64,000 nucleotides of DNA from Palsa-1400 sp036501625 (GCA_036501625.1 DASXZY010000079.1:62001-126000); one strand, 5' to 3'; positions 49,021 to 58,758 are shown, counted from the stretch's first letter. Program-made: numbers and translations. Notes: a model not told the origin generated them from the sequence alone.

Positions 49021-51066
49021 ATGTTCGAGTTGTCCGCTCCTTATCAGCCAGCCGGCGATCAGCCGCAGGCCATCGTCCGCCTGACGGAAGGGGTGCTGGC
49101 CGGGGCGCCGAGCCAGACGCTCGTCGGCGTGACCGGTTCGGGCAAGACCTTTACGGTGGCCAACGTCATCCAGAACGTCAGCAAACCCACCCTCGTCATT
49201 TCTCACAACAAAACGCTCGCCGCCCAGCTTTACGCCGAATTCAAAAGCTTTTTCCCCCGCAACGCCGTCGAGTATTTCGTCAGCTACTTCGATTATTACC
49301 AGCCAGAGGCTTACATCCCGCGCACCGACACTTTTATCGAAAAGGATTCCAGCATCAACGAGGAGATCGAGCGGCTGCGCCTTTCGACCATGAGTTCGCT
49401 CCTCACGCGCCGGGATGTCGTGGTAGTGGCCAGTGTCTCGTGCATTTACGGCATCGGCAGCAGGGAAAATTACGAGGCGCTCGTGCAGCAGGTTTTCGCC
49501 GGCCAGCAAATCACGCGCGACCAATTGCTCGGCCGCCTGGTCGATCTGCAATACTCCCGCAATGACATCGCCTTCGAGCGCGGGCAATTTCGCGTGCGCG
49601 GCGATGTCGTCGAATTGCGCCCTTCCTGGAGCGAGGACGGCCTGCGCATCGAGTTTTTTGGCGACGACATTGAGCGCCTCTCCCGCTTCGAGCCGCTGAC
49701 TGGCGAAAAAACTGAGACCGTGGAGTCCATCGTTATTTTCCCGGCCAAACAATTCGTCACGCCGGAGCCGATGGTCAAGCGCGCCATTCTGGCCATCCGC
49801 GAGGAATTGGGCGAGCGCATCGCGTGGTTCGAGGGGCGCGGCAAATTGATCGAAGCCCAGCGCGTCAAAATGCGCACCGAATACGATTTGGAGATGATGG
49901 AGGAAATGGGCTTTTGTTCCGGCATTGAAAATTATTCGCGCCATCTGGCCGGGCGCCCGCCTGGTTCGCGCCCTGGCACGCTGCTGGATTTTTTCCCAAA
50001 GGATTTTCTGCTGGTGATCGATGAATCACACGCCACCGTCCCGCAAATCGGCGGCATGTACGCGGGCGACCGTTCGCGCAAGTCGGTGCTGGTCGAGCAC
50101 GGATTCCGTTTGCCCAGCGCCATGGATAATCGGCCGCTCGATTTCCAGGAATTTCAATCGTTGCAAGGTCAAACCATCTACGTCAGCGCCACGCCGCAGG
50201 AGCAGGAAATCAAATGGTCGGAGGGCAGGGTGGTGGAGCAAATCGTGCGCCCGACCGGCCTGGTGGACCCCAAAGTCACGCTCAAGCCGCTGGCTGGCCA
50301 GATCGACGATTTGCTGGAGGAAATCCGCAAGCGCTCCGCCCGCAAAGAGCGCACTCTGGTCACGACGCTGACCAAAAAATCGGCCGAGGAATTGACCGAT
50401 TACCTGCGCGAACTGGGCGTCCAGGTTCGCTATCTCCACAGCGAGATCGACGCCATTGAGCGGGTCGAGGTCTTGCGCGCCCTGCGCAAAGGGGAATTTG
50501 ACGTGCTGGTCGGGATTAACCTTTTGCGCGAGGGCCTGGACCTGCCGGAGGTTTCGCTGGTGGCGATCCTGGACGCCGACAAGGAAGGCTACCTGCGCAG
50601 CGCGACCAGCCTCATTCAGACGGCTGGACGCGCCGCGCGCCACCTCAACGGCGAAGTTATTCTTTACGCGGACGTGAGGACGCGCAGCATCGAGAAATTC
50701 CTGGCCGTCTCGTCCTACCGCCGCGAGCGCCAGCTTGCCTACAACCGCGAGCACAATATCACTCCCCGCAGCGTGAGCCGCGCTGTCGAGGACAGCCTGG
50801 CGGTCTATCAAAATACGCGCAAGGCGGCCGACATGGTGCTGCGCGAGGCTGGCGGAAACTTCGATTTGACCGAAACGTTGCGCAGCCTCCAGGGGGATAT
50901 GCTCGAAGCCTCCGACAATCTGGAGTTCGAGAAAGCCGCGCTCCTGCGGGACCAGATTCGCGAATTGAAAAGCAGCTTTGGCGAAGGCGGCGCGCCCGCG
51001 GCTTCGGCAGGTCCGGTCAATTATAAGAAATCCGGGCGCGGAAAGAGGCGGACAGGCCGCCCTTGA
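49021..51066 (+). CDS. uvrB: UvrABC system protein B (excinuclease subunit)
   Basis: 681 residues, normal length. Walker A in GVTGSGKTFT, the beta-hairpin region YFVSYFDYYQPEAYIP, helicase motifs (DESHATVPQIGGMYAGD, LVGINLLREGLDLPEVSLVA) and RAARHLNG. A C-terminal UVR motif (LEFEKAALLRDQIRELK) contacts UvrC. UvrB verifies damage in nucleotide excision repair with UvrA and recruits UvrC. The protein appears complete and ordinary. No other uvr genes are in the window. It converges with hisS. Confidence 0.97.
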   Translation: MFELSAPYQPAGDQPQAIVRLTEGVLAGAPSQTLVGVTGSGKTFTVANVIQNVSKPTLVISHNKTLAAQLYAEFKSFFPRNAVEYFVSYFDYYQPEAYIPRTDTFIEKDSSINEEIERLRLSTMSSLLTRRDVVVVASVSCIYGIGSRENYEALVQQVFAGQQITRDQLLGRLVDLQYSRNDIAFERGQFRVRGDVVELRPSWSEDGLRIEFFGDDIERLSRFEPLTGEKTETVESIVIFPAKQFVTPEPMVKRAILAIREELGERIAWFEGRGKLIEAQRVKMRTEYDLEMMEEMGFCSGIENYSRHLAGRPPGSRPGTLLDFFPKDFLLVIDESHATVPQIGGMYAGDRSRKSVLVEHGFRLPSAMDNRPLDFQEFQSLQGQTIYVSATPQEQEIKWSEGRVVEQIVRPTGLVDPKVTLKPLAGQIDDLLEEIRKRSARKERTLVTTLTKKSAEELTDYLRELGVQVRYLHSEIDAIERVEVLRALRKGEFDVLVGINLLREGLDLPEVSLVAILDADKEGYLRSATSLIQTAGRAARHLNGEVILYADVRTRSIEKFLAVSSYRRERQLAYNREHNITPRSVSRAVEDSLAVYQNTRKAADMVLREAGGNFDLTETLRSLQGDMLEASDNLEFEKAALLRDQIRELKSSFGEGGAPAASAGPVNYKKSGRGKRRTGRP

Positions 51067-51075
51067 TTGGCCCTG

Positions 51076-52332
51076 TCACCGCTGCAAACAATGTTTGACA
51101 TCCGCCAGAGCCGCCGTCTTTTCTTCGCGCGTAGCCAGATTCTTTAGCCTGGCTTCCCATCCGCCTTGCGCCGCCGGGACGAGCTTGATCGTGTAGCGCG
51201 CCTTCAATTCCATCGCGCGTTTGAATTGTTTGTCTGGCTTGGCCGGTCCCAGCGCGTACTCGACCGCGCACCCGCCGTCCCGCAGCGATTGCGCCAGGGC
51301 AAGCGTGGCTTCCCGCGTCGCCTCGTCTTCGATCAGGCAGCAGGCGTCGATGCCCGCGTCGAAGGCCGGCAGCAAACCCCGCTCCTTGAGCAGTTCAAGC
51401 AATACGACGTCGCCCATGCCAAAACCGAGCGCCGGCAAATCCACTTTGCCGCCGGAGATGAGTTTGATCAAATTGTCATAGCGCCCGCCGCCCGCGATCG
51501 CGCGCAATTCCCCCTTCGTGTCGAACGCCTCAAACACCACGCCCGTATAATAAGCCAGCCCGCGAATCACGTGATAATCCACTTTGACAAATCCGCCGAG
51601 GCCGCGCGCCTTCAGATTCTTGACAACCGCGTCCAGCTCGGCCGTCGGCTCATTGCTTGACACCAGATCGAGAATCTCCTGGGCTTTGGCCATGCCGAGC
51701 GCGTGCAATTGCGCCAGCGTGTGCTCAGGACCGGCCCGCTCCAGTTTGTCGATGGCCTGGTAGAATTCATATTCCTTGCTTTTGTCGCCGCCATGTTTGC
51801 TGAAGCAATCCTGCCAAAAATTCCGGCTGCTCAGGCGGATCACAAAGTCATTCTCCGTCAGCCCGCACGCGCGCAATGTGTCAATCAAAAGGGCCGCCAA
51901 TTCCGCGTCGGCTGCCGGCCCGGTTTCGCCGATAAGGTCCGCGTTGAATTGAAAATGCTCGCGCAGGCGTCCCTTCTGCTGGCGTTCGTAACGGAAAAGT
52001 TGCGGAACGGCGAACCACTTGATTGGCTTCTTGTAACTGCGCTCATGCGCCGCCACCATGCGCGCGAGGGTCGGGGTCATCTCCGGTCGCAGCGAAATTT
52101 TGCGCTGGCCCTTGTCCTCAAAATTATAAAGCTGGCCGACAATCTCCGCGCCGCTCTTGAGCGTGTACAATTCCAGCGGTTCGAGCGGCGGCCCGTCATA
52201 TTCGCGAAAGCCGTAGCGGCGGGCCGTCTCGCGCCACCGGTCGAAAATGTGGCGGCGCGCATCGGCGCTCCAGACATCGGAGTGCGGCAGCGGTTCGGGA
52301 TAAAAGTCACGGAATCCGGGCAATCGTTCCAT
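51076..52332 (-). CDS. hisS: Histidyl-tRNA synthetase
   Basis: 418 residues from the ATG at 52332 (MERLPGFRDFYPEP); the frame continues to 52377 but the family start is here. Class II aminoacyl-tRNA synthetase motifs: ISLRPEMTPTLARMVA (motif 2 area), FRYERQQKGRLREHFQFNAD, the His-A motif RGLAYYTGVVFEAF and GGGRYDNLI. The C-terminal anticodon-binding domain starts near DACCLIED. It charges tRNA-His. No partner genes follow. Confidence 0.95.
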   Translation of the reverse strand: MERLPGFRDFYPEPLPHSDVWSADARRHIFDRWRETARRYGFREYDGPPLEPLELYTLKSGAEIVGQLYNFEDKGQRKISLRPEMTPTLARMVAAHERSYKKPIKWFAVPQLFRYERQQKGRLREHFQFNADLIGETGPAADAELAALLIDTLRACGLTENDFVIRLSSRNFWQDCFSKHGGDKSKEYEFYQAIDKLERAGPEHTLAQLHALGMAKAQEILDLVSSNEPTAELDAVVKNLKARGLGGFVKVDYHVIRGLAYYTGVVFEAFDTKGELRAIAGGGRYDNLIKLISGGKVDLPALGFGMGDVVLLELLKERGLLPAFDAGIDACCLIEDEATREATLALAQSLRDGGCAVEYALGPAKPDKQFKRAMELKARYTIKLVPAAQGGWEARLKNLATREEKTAALADVKHCLQR

Positions 52333-52937
52333 AATGGAGCCGACAGAAAGGCACAACTCGTCCCAAAAGTGAATCAAATTCCGCGCAAGGGCCTGGGGCG
52401 GGGAGAGGGATGCGCCGCATGGTTCGTTCAGATATTGCTTCTTGCATTACCATCAAAGCATGGTATAGTATGCAGATGTCGCGCTTCGGCGCATGTTCTT
52501 TTTGGGCATTTTGCACGATTTGCGCGCAAAATTTTTGGGGAAACTCACTGAGATCAAGGCGATTAAGGTCAATACATACAAAACAAGGTAAATTGCGTTA
52601 TTTTCGAGAGGAAATTCAGGGCGCTGCGCTTCTGCGGCATTCCTCTTTGTGAATGCAGCGACTTTTGGCTCTGGCGGCTCTGCGCGAGCAAGTTTAGGTT
52701 TCTTCGGACCCCGGAGCTGTGGAAAAACTCTGGGATCAATGCAATTGAAGGCATAACACGGCTAATTACGGTGGATTGCGGTATTTTACGCGTAAAACGG
52801 GCGCCTGCGCCCGCAACCGCCTCGGTCTGCCCTTTAACCGTGAGTGCCCGCGCATTCCTGGGCCAGCGCGGCCTGCAAGCCCGGATTGGGTTCTTGCGGC
52901 GGCTCTGCCTTTCCTCTACAACGATGCGAGACGCGAC
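52333..52937. other. 605-bp intergenic region between hisS and kdsA
   Basis: No convincing gene. Short frames exist on both strands but lack family resemblance. Part of it (about 52490-52640) is more AT-rich than the surroundings. It holds a TATAGT at 52464-52469 preceded 16 bp by TTGCAT, and an inverted repeat at 52508-52532. The last part probably carries the kdsA promoter. I looked for 6S RNA, tmRNA, SRP and RNase P features by eye and found none. Confidence 0.5.
52508..52532 (+). repeat. Small inverted repeat followed by a T-run
   Basis: ATTTTGC (52508-52514) and GCAAAAT (52526-52532) can form a 7-bp stem with an 11-nt loop, followed by a short T-run. The stem is AT-rich and short, so a terminator or regulatory element is only a weak possibility. 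Confidence 0.3.
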
Positions 52938-53771
52938 GTGTTGAGCAATGCATCCATCTGGAACTCGATAAAACGGTCAAAGCAATTGACTTTGATCGCA
53001 GGCCCCTGTGTGATTGAAAGCGATGCGCTTTGCCGCGAAGTTGCCGCGTCGCTGCGCAAAACCTGCCGCCGCCTTGGCGTCAATTATATCTTCAAAGCCA
53101 GTTTCGACAAAGCCAACCGCTCCTCGGGCCGCACTTTTCGCGGCCCGGGCCTTGAAGCCGGCCTGGAGGCGCTCGCCAAAATCCGGCGCGACTTTGAAAC
53201 GCCGGTGCTGACGGATGTCCACACCGAGGAACAGGTGCGGTTGGCGGCAGAGGCGGTCGATGTCCTGCAAATTCCCGCTTTCCTATGCCGGCAAACGGAC
53301 TTGATCGCCGCGGCCGTGCGCACCGGGAAAATCGTCAACGTGAAAAAGGGCCAGTTTCTCTCCCCGGCGGACATGGGGCAGGTTGTCAAGAAGGCGGCGG
53401 AGGCGGGCGGGCAAAAGCTGCTCGTCACCGAGCGCGGCACGACCTTCGGCTACAATAATCTGGTGGCTGACATGCGCTCCATCCCCATCATGCGCCAGTT
53501 TGGTTTTCCTGTCATTTTCGATGCCACGCATTCTGTGCAATTGCCCGGCGCCGGCGGCGACCGTTCCAGCGGCCAGCGCGAGATGGCGCCGGCGCTGGCC
53601 CGTTGCGCGGTGGCGGCGGGAGCCGATGGATTGTTCATCGAGACGCATCCCAATCCCGACGAAGCCCTGAGCGACGGGCCAAACATGATTCGGCTCGAAA
53701 ACATGGCGCGGCTTTTGGAGGGCCTCGTCGAATTGCGCGCGCTGGCGTTGCGCTGGCCGAAGCTGGCATGA
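52938..53771 (+). CDS. kdsA: 3-deoxy-8-phosphooctulonate (Kdo-8-P) synthase
   Basis: 277 residues from a GTG at 52938 (a TTG follows at 52941). The only in-frame ATG, 52776, would add 54 residues without family resemblance, so a non-ATG start is preferred; it gives the normal family length. Motifs: LTLIAGPCVIESDALC, IFKASFDKANRSS, QIPAFLCRQTDLI, VNVKKGQFLSP, RGTTFGYNNLV, FDATHSVQLPG and FIETHPNPDEALSD. It condenses arabinose-5-phosphate with phosphoenolpyruvate, the first step to Kdo of the LPS core. It overlaps the next gene by 4 bp and with lptB forms an LPS module. Confidence 0.95.
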   Translation: MLSNASIWNSIKRSKQLTLIAGPCVIESDALCREVAASLRKTCRRLGVNYIFKASFDKANRSSGRTFRGPGLEAGLEALAKIRRDFETPVLTDVHTEEQVRLAAEAVDVLQIPAFLCRQTDLIAAAVRTGKIVNVKKGQFLSPADMGQVVKKAAEAGGQKLLVTERGTTFGYNNLVADMRSIPIMRQFGFPVIFDATHSVQLPGAGGDRSSGQREMAPALARCAVAAGADGLFIETHPNPDEALSDGPNMIRLENMARLLEGLVELRALALRWPKLA

Positions 53772-55723
53772 AGACGGTCCTTGCTCTTTGCCTCGTGCTG
53801 CTCCTGGCTGGTTGCCGGAAATCTGAGACGCCTCGGACGCCTGTTGTCCCGGCGGCGGTCACAAATTCAGAAGCCGCTTCCGAGGGCGGCGCGGTTCCGG
53901 CCCGGCCGGGCTACTATGTGCCGCCCGATCTTAAGACGAAGTTTATGCTTTACAACAAAAGCCAGATGCTGGAAGTCCTCGTCAGCGGGGACAACCACAC
54001 CAATCTGGCCGAGCATGACGATCTGCTTTCGCCCTTCCAGATGAAATCATTTCACAACGGCCAGGTCAACGATGTGCAGTTGATCGGCCAGGCGCCAGAA
54101 TGCCACGTGGACACGGCTGATCACCGCGCCTGGGATGCCGGGCCGGTCGTGCTGTTCACGCCCACAAGCAATGTCTGGGTGCGCGGCGAAGGGTTTCTTT
54201 TTGTCGAGACAAACCATCAGCTTATCGTCTCCAACAAAGTGGAGACGCGGGTGCTCAGGTCACTGCTTGCCACCACCGGGCCGGGGAGCGCCCGCACCAA
54301 CGCGGCTGCCGCGAATGGGCAGATTCTGAAAATTTTTTCCGACTGGTGTGTGTTTGACTACGAATCCAATTTCGCGCGCTACTTCGGGCACGTTCACGTC
54401 GTTGATGTCCAGTTGGATGTGAAATCGCAACGGCTCTCCATTCAGATGACCACCAACAGCGCCATCCAAACCATCCTGGCCGAGGACGATGTCGTCCTGA
54501 CGACGACCAACAATGGATGGGCAGCCGGCCCGCGGGCCTATTACTATGTGACCAACGGCAGCCAAATGACGGAAATGACCGGCGGCGCGGTCTGGCACAA
54601 CGGCGGCCAAAAGGCGCAGGCGGAAACATTTCTGTATGACAACAACCGCCATTTTCTGACGGCCAATCGCGCCGTGCATGTTTGGTGGCCCAACGCTGCC
54701 GCGCGGCCCGGCGCTCCGCCCAATGCCGGCCAAGGCGGAATCCGGGAGTTGTCGGCTGACTTCGCGACGCTTCAATGGCCGCCCACCAATGGGCCGGTCG
54801 AAGCGATGCACGCGGCGGGCAGGGTGCTGATTGTCAATCATGGCGGGCAGAACGCCGGCGAGAGCCGGGCTGCCGGCGACATGGCCGATTACACGCGGGC
54901 GAGCGGTTTGTTCGTCTTGAGCGGCAACCCGAAATGGTGGAACGACAAGATGGAAATCCGCGGCCAAACACTCACCGCCGAAGCCAGCAACCAGGTCTAT
55001 CACGCCCGCAACGGCGCGGACCTGAAGCTCAAAGTCGGCGGCGCCGCGCACTCCGACGAATGGCTGGACATCGCCTCCGAGCAGCTTGATTACCATACGA
55101 ATCTGGCTCTGTTCACGGGCCGCGTCAAAGCAAGGCTGCTGGACGGCGGCGTCCTGCGCGACACGCTCACGTCGGATAAATTGGATGTTGAAATGTTCAG
55201 CAACGAAGTCAAAACAGCCGTGGCGCGCGGCCATGTCCAGGGCGAGACGGCGCCGGACACCGCCGGCCGCGTCAAGACCCTCGCCTGCGACACGCTGACC
55301 GCGCGCCGCGATCCGGTTAAAAAGCTGTTGACAGAAATTTTGGCGGAGAATCACGTTGCGCTTCAGCAATTCGCGGCCAATCCGTCCGAGCCTCACAACG
55401 AACTGACGGCCAAAACCGTGACAGCCTATTTTTCCTCCGTTCTCTCCAATCGCCTCGAACGCGCCGTGGCCGAGCGCGGCGTCGTGATCGATCAGGTCAA
55501 ATCCAACCGGACCATTCATGCCACGGGGGAGCGCGGCGTTTACACGGCGGCGCAGGACCAGTGCGTGCTCACCGGAGCGCCAGCGATCCGCTCGGATCGC
55601 AATCTTTTGACCGGCGCGGATTCCGTAATGTGGCAGACCAGGACCAATCGCTTTCAAGCCTATGGCCCTTACACGATCGCTCCCATCAAAACCCCGGCCA
55701 ATAGCGCCGCGCGCAATCCATGA
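53768..55723 (+). CDS. LptC/LptA-like lipoprotein for LPS export
   Basis: 651 residues. ATG at 53768 overlaps the kdsA stop. The signal ends in a lipobox (LLLAGC, Cys16), so it is lipid-anchored. The N-terminal part resembles LptC (RAWDAGPVVLFTPTSNVWVR) and the large remainder is an OstA/LptA-like series of beta strands (DYTRASGLFVLSGNPKWWND; LDYHTNLALFTGRVKARL). These fold as the beta-jellyroll bridge that carries LPS across the periplasm. Position between kdsA and lptB is the normal place for lptC-lptA. Fusion into one long lipoprotein is unusual compared with proteobacterial separate genes. Confidence 0.83.
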   Translation: MKTVLALCLVLLLAGCRKSETPRTPVVPAAVTNSEAASEGGAVPARPGYYVPPDLKTKFMLYNKSQMLEVLVSGDNHTNLAEHDDLLSPFQMKSFHNGQVNDVQLIGQAPECHVDTADHRAWDAGPVVLFTPTSNVWVRGEGFLFVETNHQLIVSNKVETRVLRSLLATTGPGSARTNAAAANGQILKIFSDWCVFDYESNFARYFGHVHVVDVQLDVKSQRLSIQMTTNSAIQTILAEDDVVLTTTNNGWAAGPRAYYYVTNGSQMTEMTGGAVWHNGGQKAQAETFLYDNNRHFLTANRAVHVWWPNAAARPGAPPNAGQGGIRELSADFATLQWPPTNGPVEAMHAAGRVLIVNHGGQNAGESRAAGDMADYTRASGLFVLSGNPKWWNDKMEIRGQTLTAEASNQVYHARNGADLKLKVGGAAHSDEWLDIASEQLDYHTNLALFTGRVKARLLDGGVLRDTLTSDKLDVEMFSNEVKTAVARGHVQGETAPDTAGRVKTLACDTLTARRDPVKKLLTEILAENHVALQQFAANPSEPHNELTAKTVTAYFSSVLSNRLERAVAERGVVIDQVKSNRTIHATGERGVYTAAQDQCVLTGAPAIRSDRNLLTGADSVMWQTRTNRFQAYGPYTIAPIKTPANSAARNP

Positions 55724-56514
55724 ACGAGCCTGAACGAGAGCCAGAGCCCATTTTGCAGGAAACCGTCCCCGCTATGGCCGCTGGCGTGGCGGGCCGCCTG
55801 CTGGTGACGGACGGCCTTGTCAAGCAATATAACGAGCGGCGCGTGGTCAACGGCGTTTCCATTCACGTCGATGCGGGCGAGATCGCCGGTTTGCTGGGGC
55901 CCAATGGAGCTGGAAAAACGACCACATTCAACATCGTCGTCGGCCTCGTCAAGCCGGACGAGGGGCAAGTTCAATTTAGGGGCCAAAACATCACGGCCCT
56001 GCCCATGCACAAGAGGGCGCGCCTGGGCATTGGCTATTTGACACAAGAACCGTCCGTTTTCCGCAAGCTGACTGTCGAGCAGAATATTCTGGCCATCCTG
56101 GAAACCTGCGAAATCGGGGCGAAGGAGCGGGAATTGCGGCTCAAGTCATTGCTCAACGAATTGGACCTCGCCCGGCTGGCCAAAAGCAAGGCCTACACGC
56201 TCAGCGGCGGCGAGAAGCGGCGCCTGGAGATCACCCGCGCGCTCGTGACCAGCCCGAAACTTCTTCTTCTTGACGAACCTTTCAGCGGCATTGATCCCAT
56301 TGCCAAGTACGAGGTGCAAAAGATCATCCGCCGCCTCAAAGACCGCGGCCTGGGCATTCTCATTACCGATCACGACGCGCGGGAGACGCTCAAATTGGTG
56401 GACCGGGCCTACCTGATCCACCACGGCAAAGTCGTTTACGAAGGTTCCGGCCCGGCGATGCCCTCCGACCCGAAGGCACGCGACATTTATCTCGGGCCGG
56501 AGTTCAACCTTTAA
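55720..56514 (+). CDS. lptB: LPS export ABC transporter ATP-binding protein
   Basis: 264 residues with a start overlapping the previous stop. ABC ATPase motifs: Walker A LLGPNGAGKTTTFNIVVGL, signature LSGGEKRRLEITRALV, Walker B LLLLDEPFSGIDPIAKYEV and the switch His in LITDHDARETL. TQEPSVFRKLTVEQNILAIL is typical of LptB. It powers LPS extraction by LptFG from the inner membrane. A 25-residue polar N-terminal extension precedes the domain. The permease genes lptF/lptG are not in the window. Confidence 0.95.
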   Translation: MNEPEREPEPILQETVPAMAAGVAGRLLVTDGLVKQYNERRVVNGVSIHVDAGEIAGLLGPNGAGKTTTFNIVVGLVKPDEGQVQFRGQNITALPMHKRARLGIGYLTQEPSVFRKLTVEQNILAILETCEIGAKERELRLKSLLNELDLARLAKSKAYTLSGGEKRRLEITRALVTSPKLLLLDEPFSGIDPIAKYEVQKIIRRLKDRGLGILITDHDARETLKLVDRAYLIHHGKVVYEGSGPAMPSDPKARDIYLGPEFNL

Positions 56515-56525
56515 GTTGCATGATC

Positions 56526-57417
56526 TTAGAACGGAATCCTCGCGGAGACGATGAAGTTATGGTTATAGACCGGACGATCGGTCAGGGCGACCTGGCAGCC
56601 GAGGCCGATGGTCAGGCCAACCCGATTCCAAATCGGCAGCCGCCCGATTATGAAGCTCGGCGTCAGGAACACTTGGTTTTTGCCTTCCCGCGCGCCGTCC
56701 GGCCAATAAGTATAGTTGACATCCAAATCCGGCCACAAGACCTTGATCAACTGGTATTGGAAAGACGTATTGAAGAGGACCGGCGTGCCCGCGCCTCCTC
56801 GCCCGGCGCCGTCGTCGGGGATGGCGACTCCGACAGTGCCTTGAACGTCAAAATCGCCCCATCCCTTGCCGCCCGCCAGCGTGGGCGTGACTGTATAATG
56901 GCCGGTCGTATTGTCGTGGCTTCCGGTCGGCGCCTGCAATCCCAGGAACCCGGTCAGGATGTAATTCCCGCTGTCTTCATTGGCGGAGAGAATGCGATAC
57001 TTGACAAGAAAACTTTCATCCGCGAAACCGTCCTGCTCGCTGCCCCTGTTTCGGGTTTGCCAGGCTGGAATGCCGAGGATGACTTCGATGTTTTCGGCGG
57101 GGATCAATTCCAATCCTTTTGCCGGAGCCGTAGTTGTCGAGGCGCGTGCCCGAAGCGGTTGTCTCAAAGGACTGGTCGTAACGCAACTCCTCTTCCAATC
57201 GCGGCGTGACGGTCGTGATTGGAGTGATCCAGTGCGGCTGCCCGGACTGGATTTTGCTGGCGCGGGCGAACCATCCGCCGAGGGCGCCGTCGGGCGCGGG
57301 ATTGAGTTGACTGTTGGCGTCCTGGGCCATGGCGGAGCCGGCCAGAGTGATGGCGAGAAGCATTCCGCCCAGGCACGGGCATTGAATTGAGGCATTGAAT
57401 TTTTGTTTGTGATTCAT
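56526..57417 (-). pseudogene. Outer-membrane transporter-like protein gene with a frameshift
   Basis: The first 100 or so codons (ATG at 57417; signal peptide MLLAITLAGSAMAQ) are in one frame, the rest in another. The switch is at the TTTT run 57117-57120 (AAAA on the coding strand): removing one base joins RLDNYGSGK to GLELIPAENIEVILG. The combined product of about 297 residues would be a beta-barrel-like protein (DFDVQGTVGVAIPD, LWPDLDVNYTYWPD, VYNHNFIVSARIPF), resembling the phenol-degradation MetA / putative outer-membrane transporter families. A homopolymer error or a genuine frameshift is possible. Convergent with lptB. Confidence 0.85.
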
Positions 57418-57534
57418 GGATTGATATATTTAGAGAAATATAACGCCGCGCAAGACTAATTTCTTTGCGCCCATTGCCAAGAGGGGAAGATGCCGTTATG
57501 CTGCCCACCCTGCCGGCGCCGGGCGCTGGCCATA

Positions 57535-58758
57535 ATGTTGATTGTACAAAAATTCGGGGGAACATCGGTCGCCAATCCGGAGCGGATTAAAAACGTCGCC
57601 GCCCGGGTGGCGCGCTATCATGCCAAGGGCAGCCAGATCGTCGTGGTCGTATCCGCGATGAGCGGGGTGACCGACAATTTGATTAAAATGGCGAGGGAGC
57701 TTATCCAACTGCCCGACGAGCGGGAAATGGACATGCTCCTGGCCACCGGCGAGCAAACAACCATCGCGCTGACGGCCATCGCGCTGCAGGCGCTGGAGGT
57801 GCCAGCTGTATCTTTGACAGGGGCTCAGGCCGGCATCGTGACCGACGGCGTGCATACCAAGGCCAAGATCAAGAACATCACGCCGCGGAAAGTCCACGCG
57901 CTTTTGAACGAAGGCAAGGTCGTTATTGTGGCGGGTTTTCAAGGACAGACGCCTGAAGGGCAGATCACGACGCTGGGGCGGGGCGGCTCCGACTTGACAG
58001 CCATCGCCCTGGCCGCGGCGCTCAAGGCGGATTTGTGCCAGATTTACACGGACGTCGATGGCGTCTATACGGCCGACCCGCGCGTGGCGCCGGGCGCGCG
58101 CAAACTGCCGGAAATTTCCTACGATGAAATGTTGGAATTGGCCGGGTTGGGAGCCAAGGTCATGCAATCGCGCTCGGTCGAGTTCGCCAAAAAATTTGGC
58201 GTGCCCTTTGAGGTCCGCTCCAGCCTTAACGACAACCCAGGAACCCTAGTGAAAGAAGAATCGCCCAGTATGGAAGGCGTCGTCATCCGCGGCGTCACAC
58301 TCGATGAAAACCAGGCCAAAATCACGCTGGTGCAGGTGCCGGATCAGCCCGGCGTGGCGGCGCGAATTTTCAAAGCCATTGCCGACGCCAGCATCAACGT
58401 CGATATGATCGTGCAGAACATCAGCCACACGCCCAACGCGCCATCGACGGACCTTTCATTTACCGTGGACAAGCCGGATTTGTTAAAAGCGGCCAAGATT
58501 ATCGACGACTTGAAACAATCCATCGGCGCGCGCGAAGTGATCGCGGACGAGAAGATTGGCAAATTGTCGATTGTCGGGGTGGGCATGAGGAGCCATCCGG
58601 GAGTGGCGGCCAGGATGTTTGAAACGCTGGCCGGCGCGGGAGTCAACATTCAGATGATTTCCACGAGCGAGATCAAGATTTCCGTGGTGGTTGACCTGGC
58701 CAAAGGCAAGGAGGCCGTGCGCTTGATACACAAGGCCTTTTTGGAAAATCAGGGTTGA
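57535..58758 (+). CDS. lysC: Aspartate kinase
   Basis: 407 residues from the ATG at 57535 (an in-frame start at 57490 adds a Cys/Arg-rich stretch that does not fit the family). Kinase domain: LIVQKFGGTSVANPERIKN, TGEQTTIALTAIALQA, TTLGRGGSDLTAIALAAAL and YTDVDGVYTADPRV. Two ACT domains follow (ITLVQVPDQPGVAARIFKAI and LSIVGVGMRSHPGVAARMFE), the usual site of feedback by lysine and/or threonine. It phosphorylates aspartate, the first step to lysine, threonine and methionine. It overlaps the convergent TPR gene by 10 bp. Confidence 0.96.
   Translation: MLIVQKFGGTSVANPERIKNVAARVARYHAKGSQIVVVVSAMSGVTDNLIKMARELIQLPDEREMDMLLATGEQTTIALTAIALQALEVPAVSLTGAQAGIVTDGVHTKAKIKNITPRKVHALLNEGKVVIVAGFQGQTPEGQITTLGRGGSDLTAIALAAALKADLCQIYTDVDGVYTADPRVAPGARKLPEISYDEMLELAGLGAKVMQSRSVEFAKKFGVPFEVRSSLNDNPGTLVKEESPSMEGVVIRGVTLDENQAKITLVQVPDQPGVAARIFKAIADASINVDMIVQNISHTPNAPSTDLSFTVDKPDLLKAAKIIDDLKQSIGAREVIADEKIGKLSIVGVGMRSHPGVAARMFETLAGAGVNIQMISTSEIKISVVVDLAKGKEAVRLIHKAFLENQG

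Noticed and set aside
48916..49944. N-terminal extension of htpX to 49944
   Set aside because: The extension is antisense to uvrB and lacks HtpX features; the standard start MRFFQVAKRV is at 48915.
52776..52937. ATG start at 52776 for kdsA
   Set aside because: It would add a 54-residue Pro/Arg-rich extension foreign to the family; the GTG at 52938 gives the normal length.
52333..52937. 6S RNA, tmRNA or RNase P RNA in the hisS-kdsA gap
   Set aside because: No tmRNA tag frame, no conserved 6S bubble and no P4-like motif by eye; a covariance-model search would be needed to exclude them.
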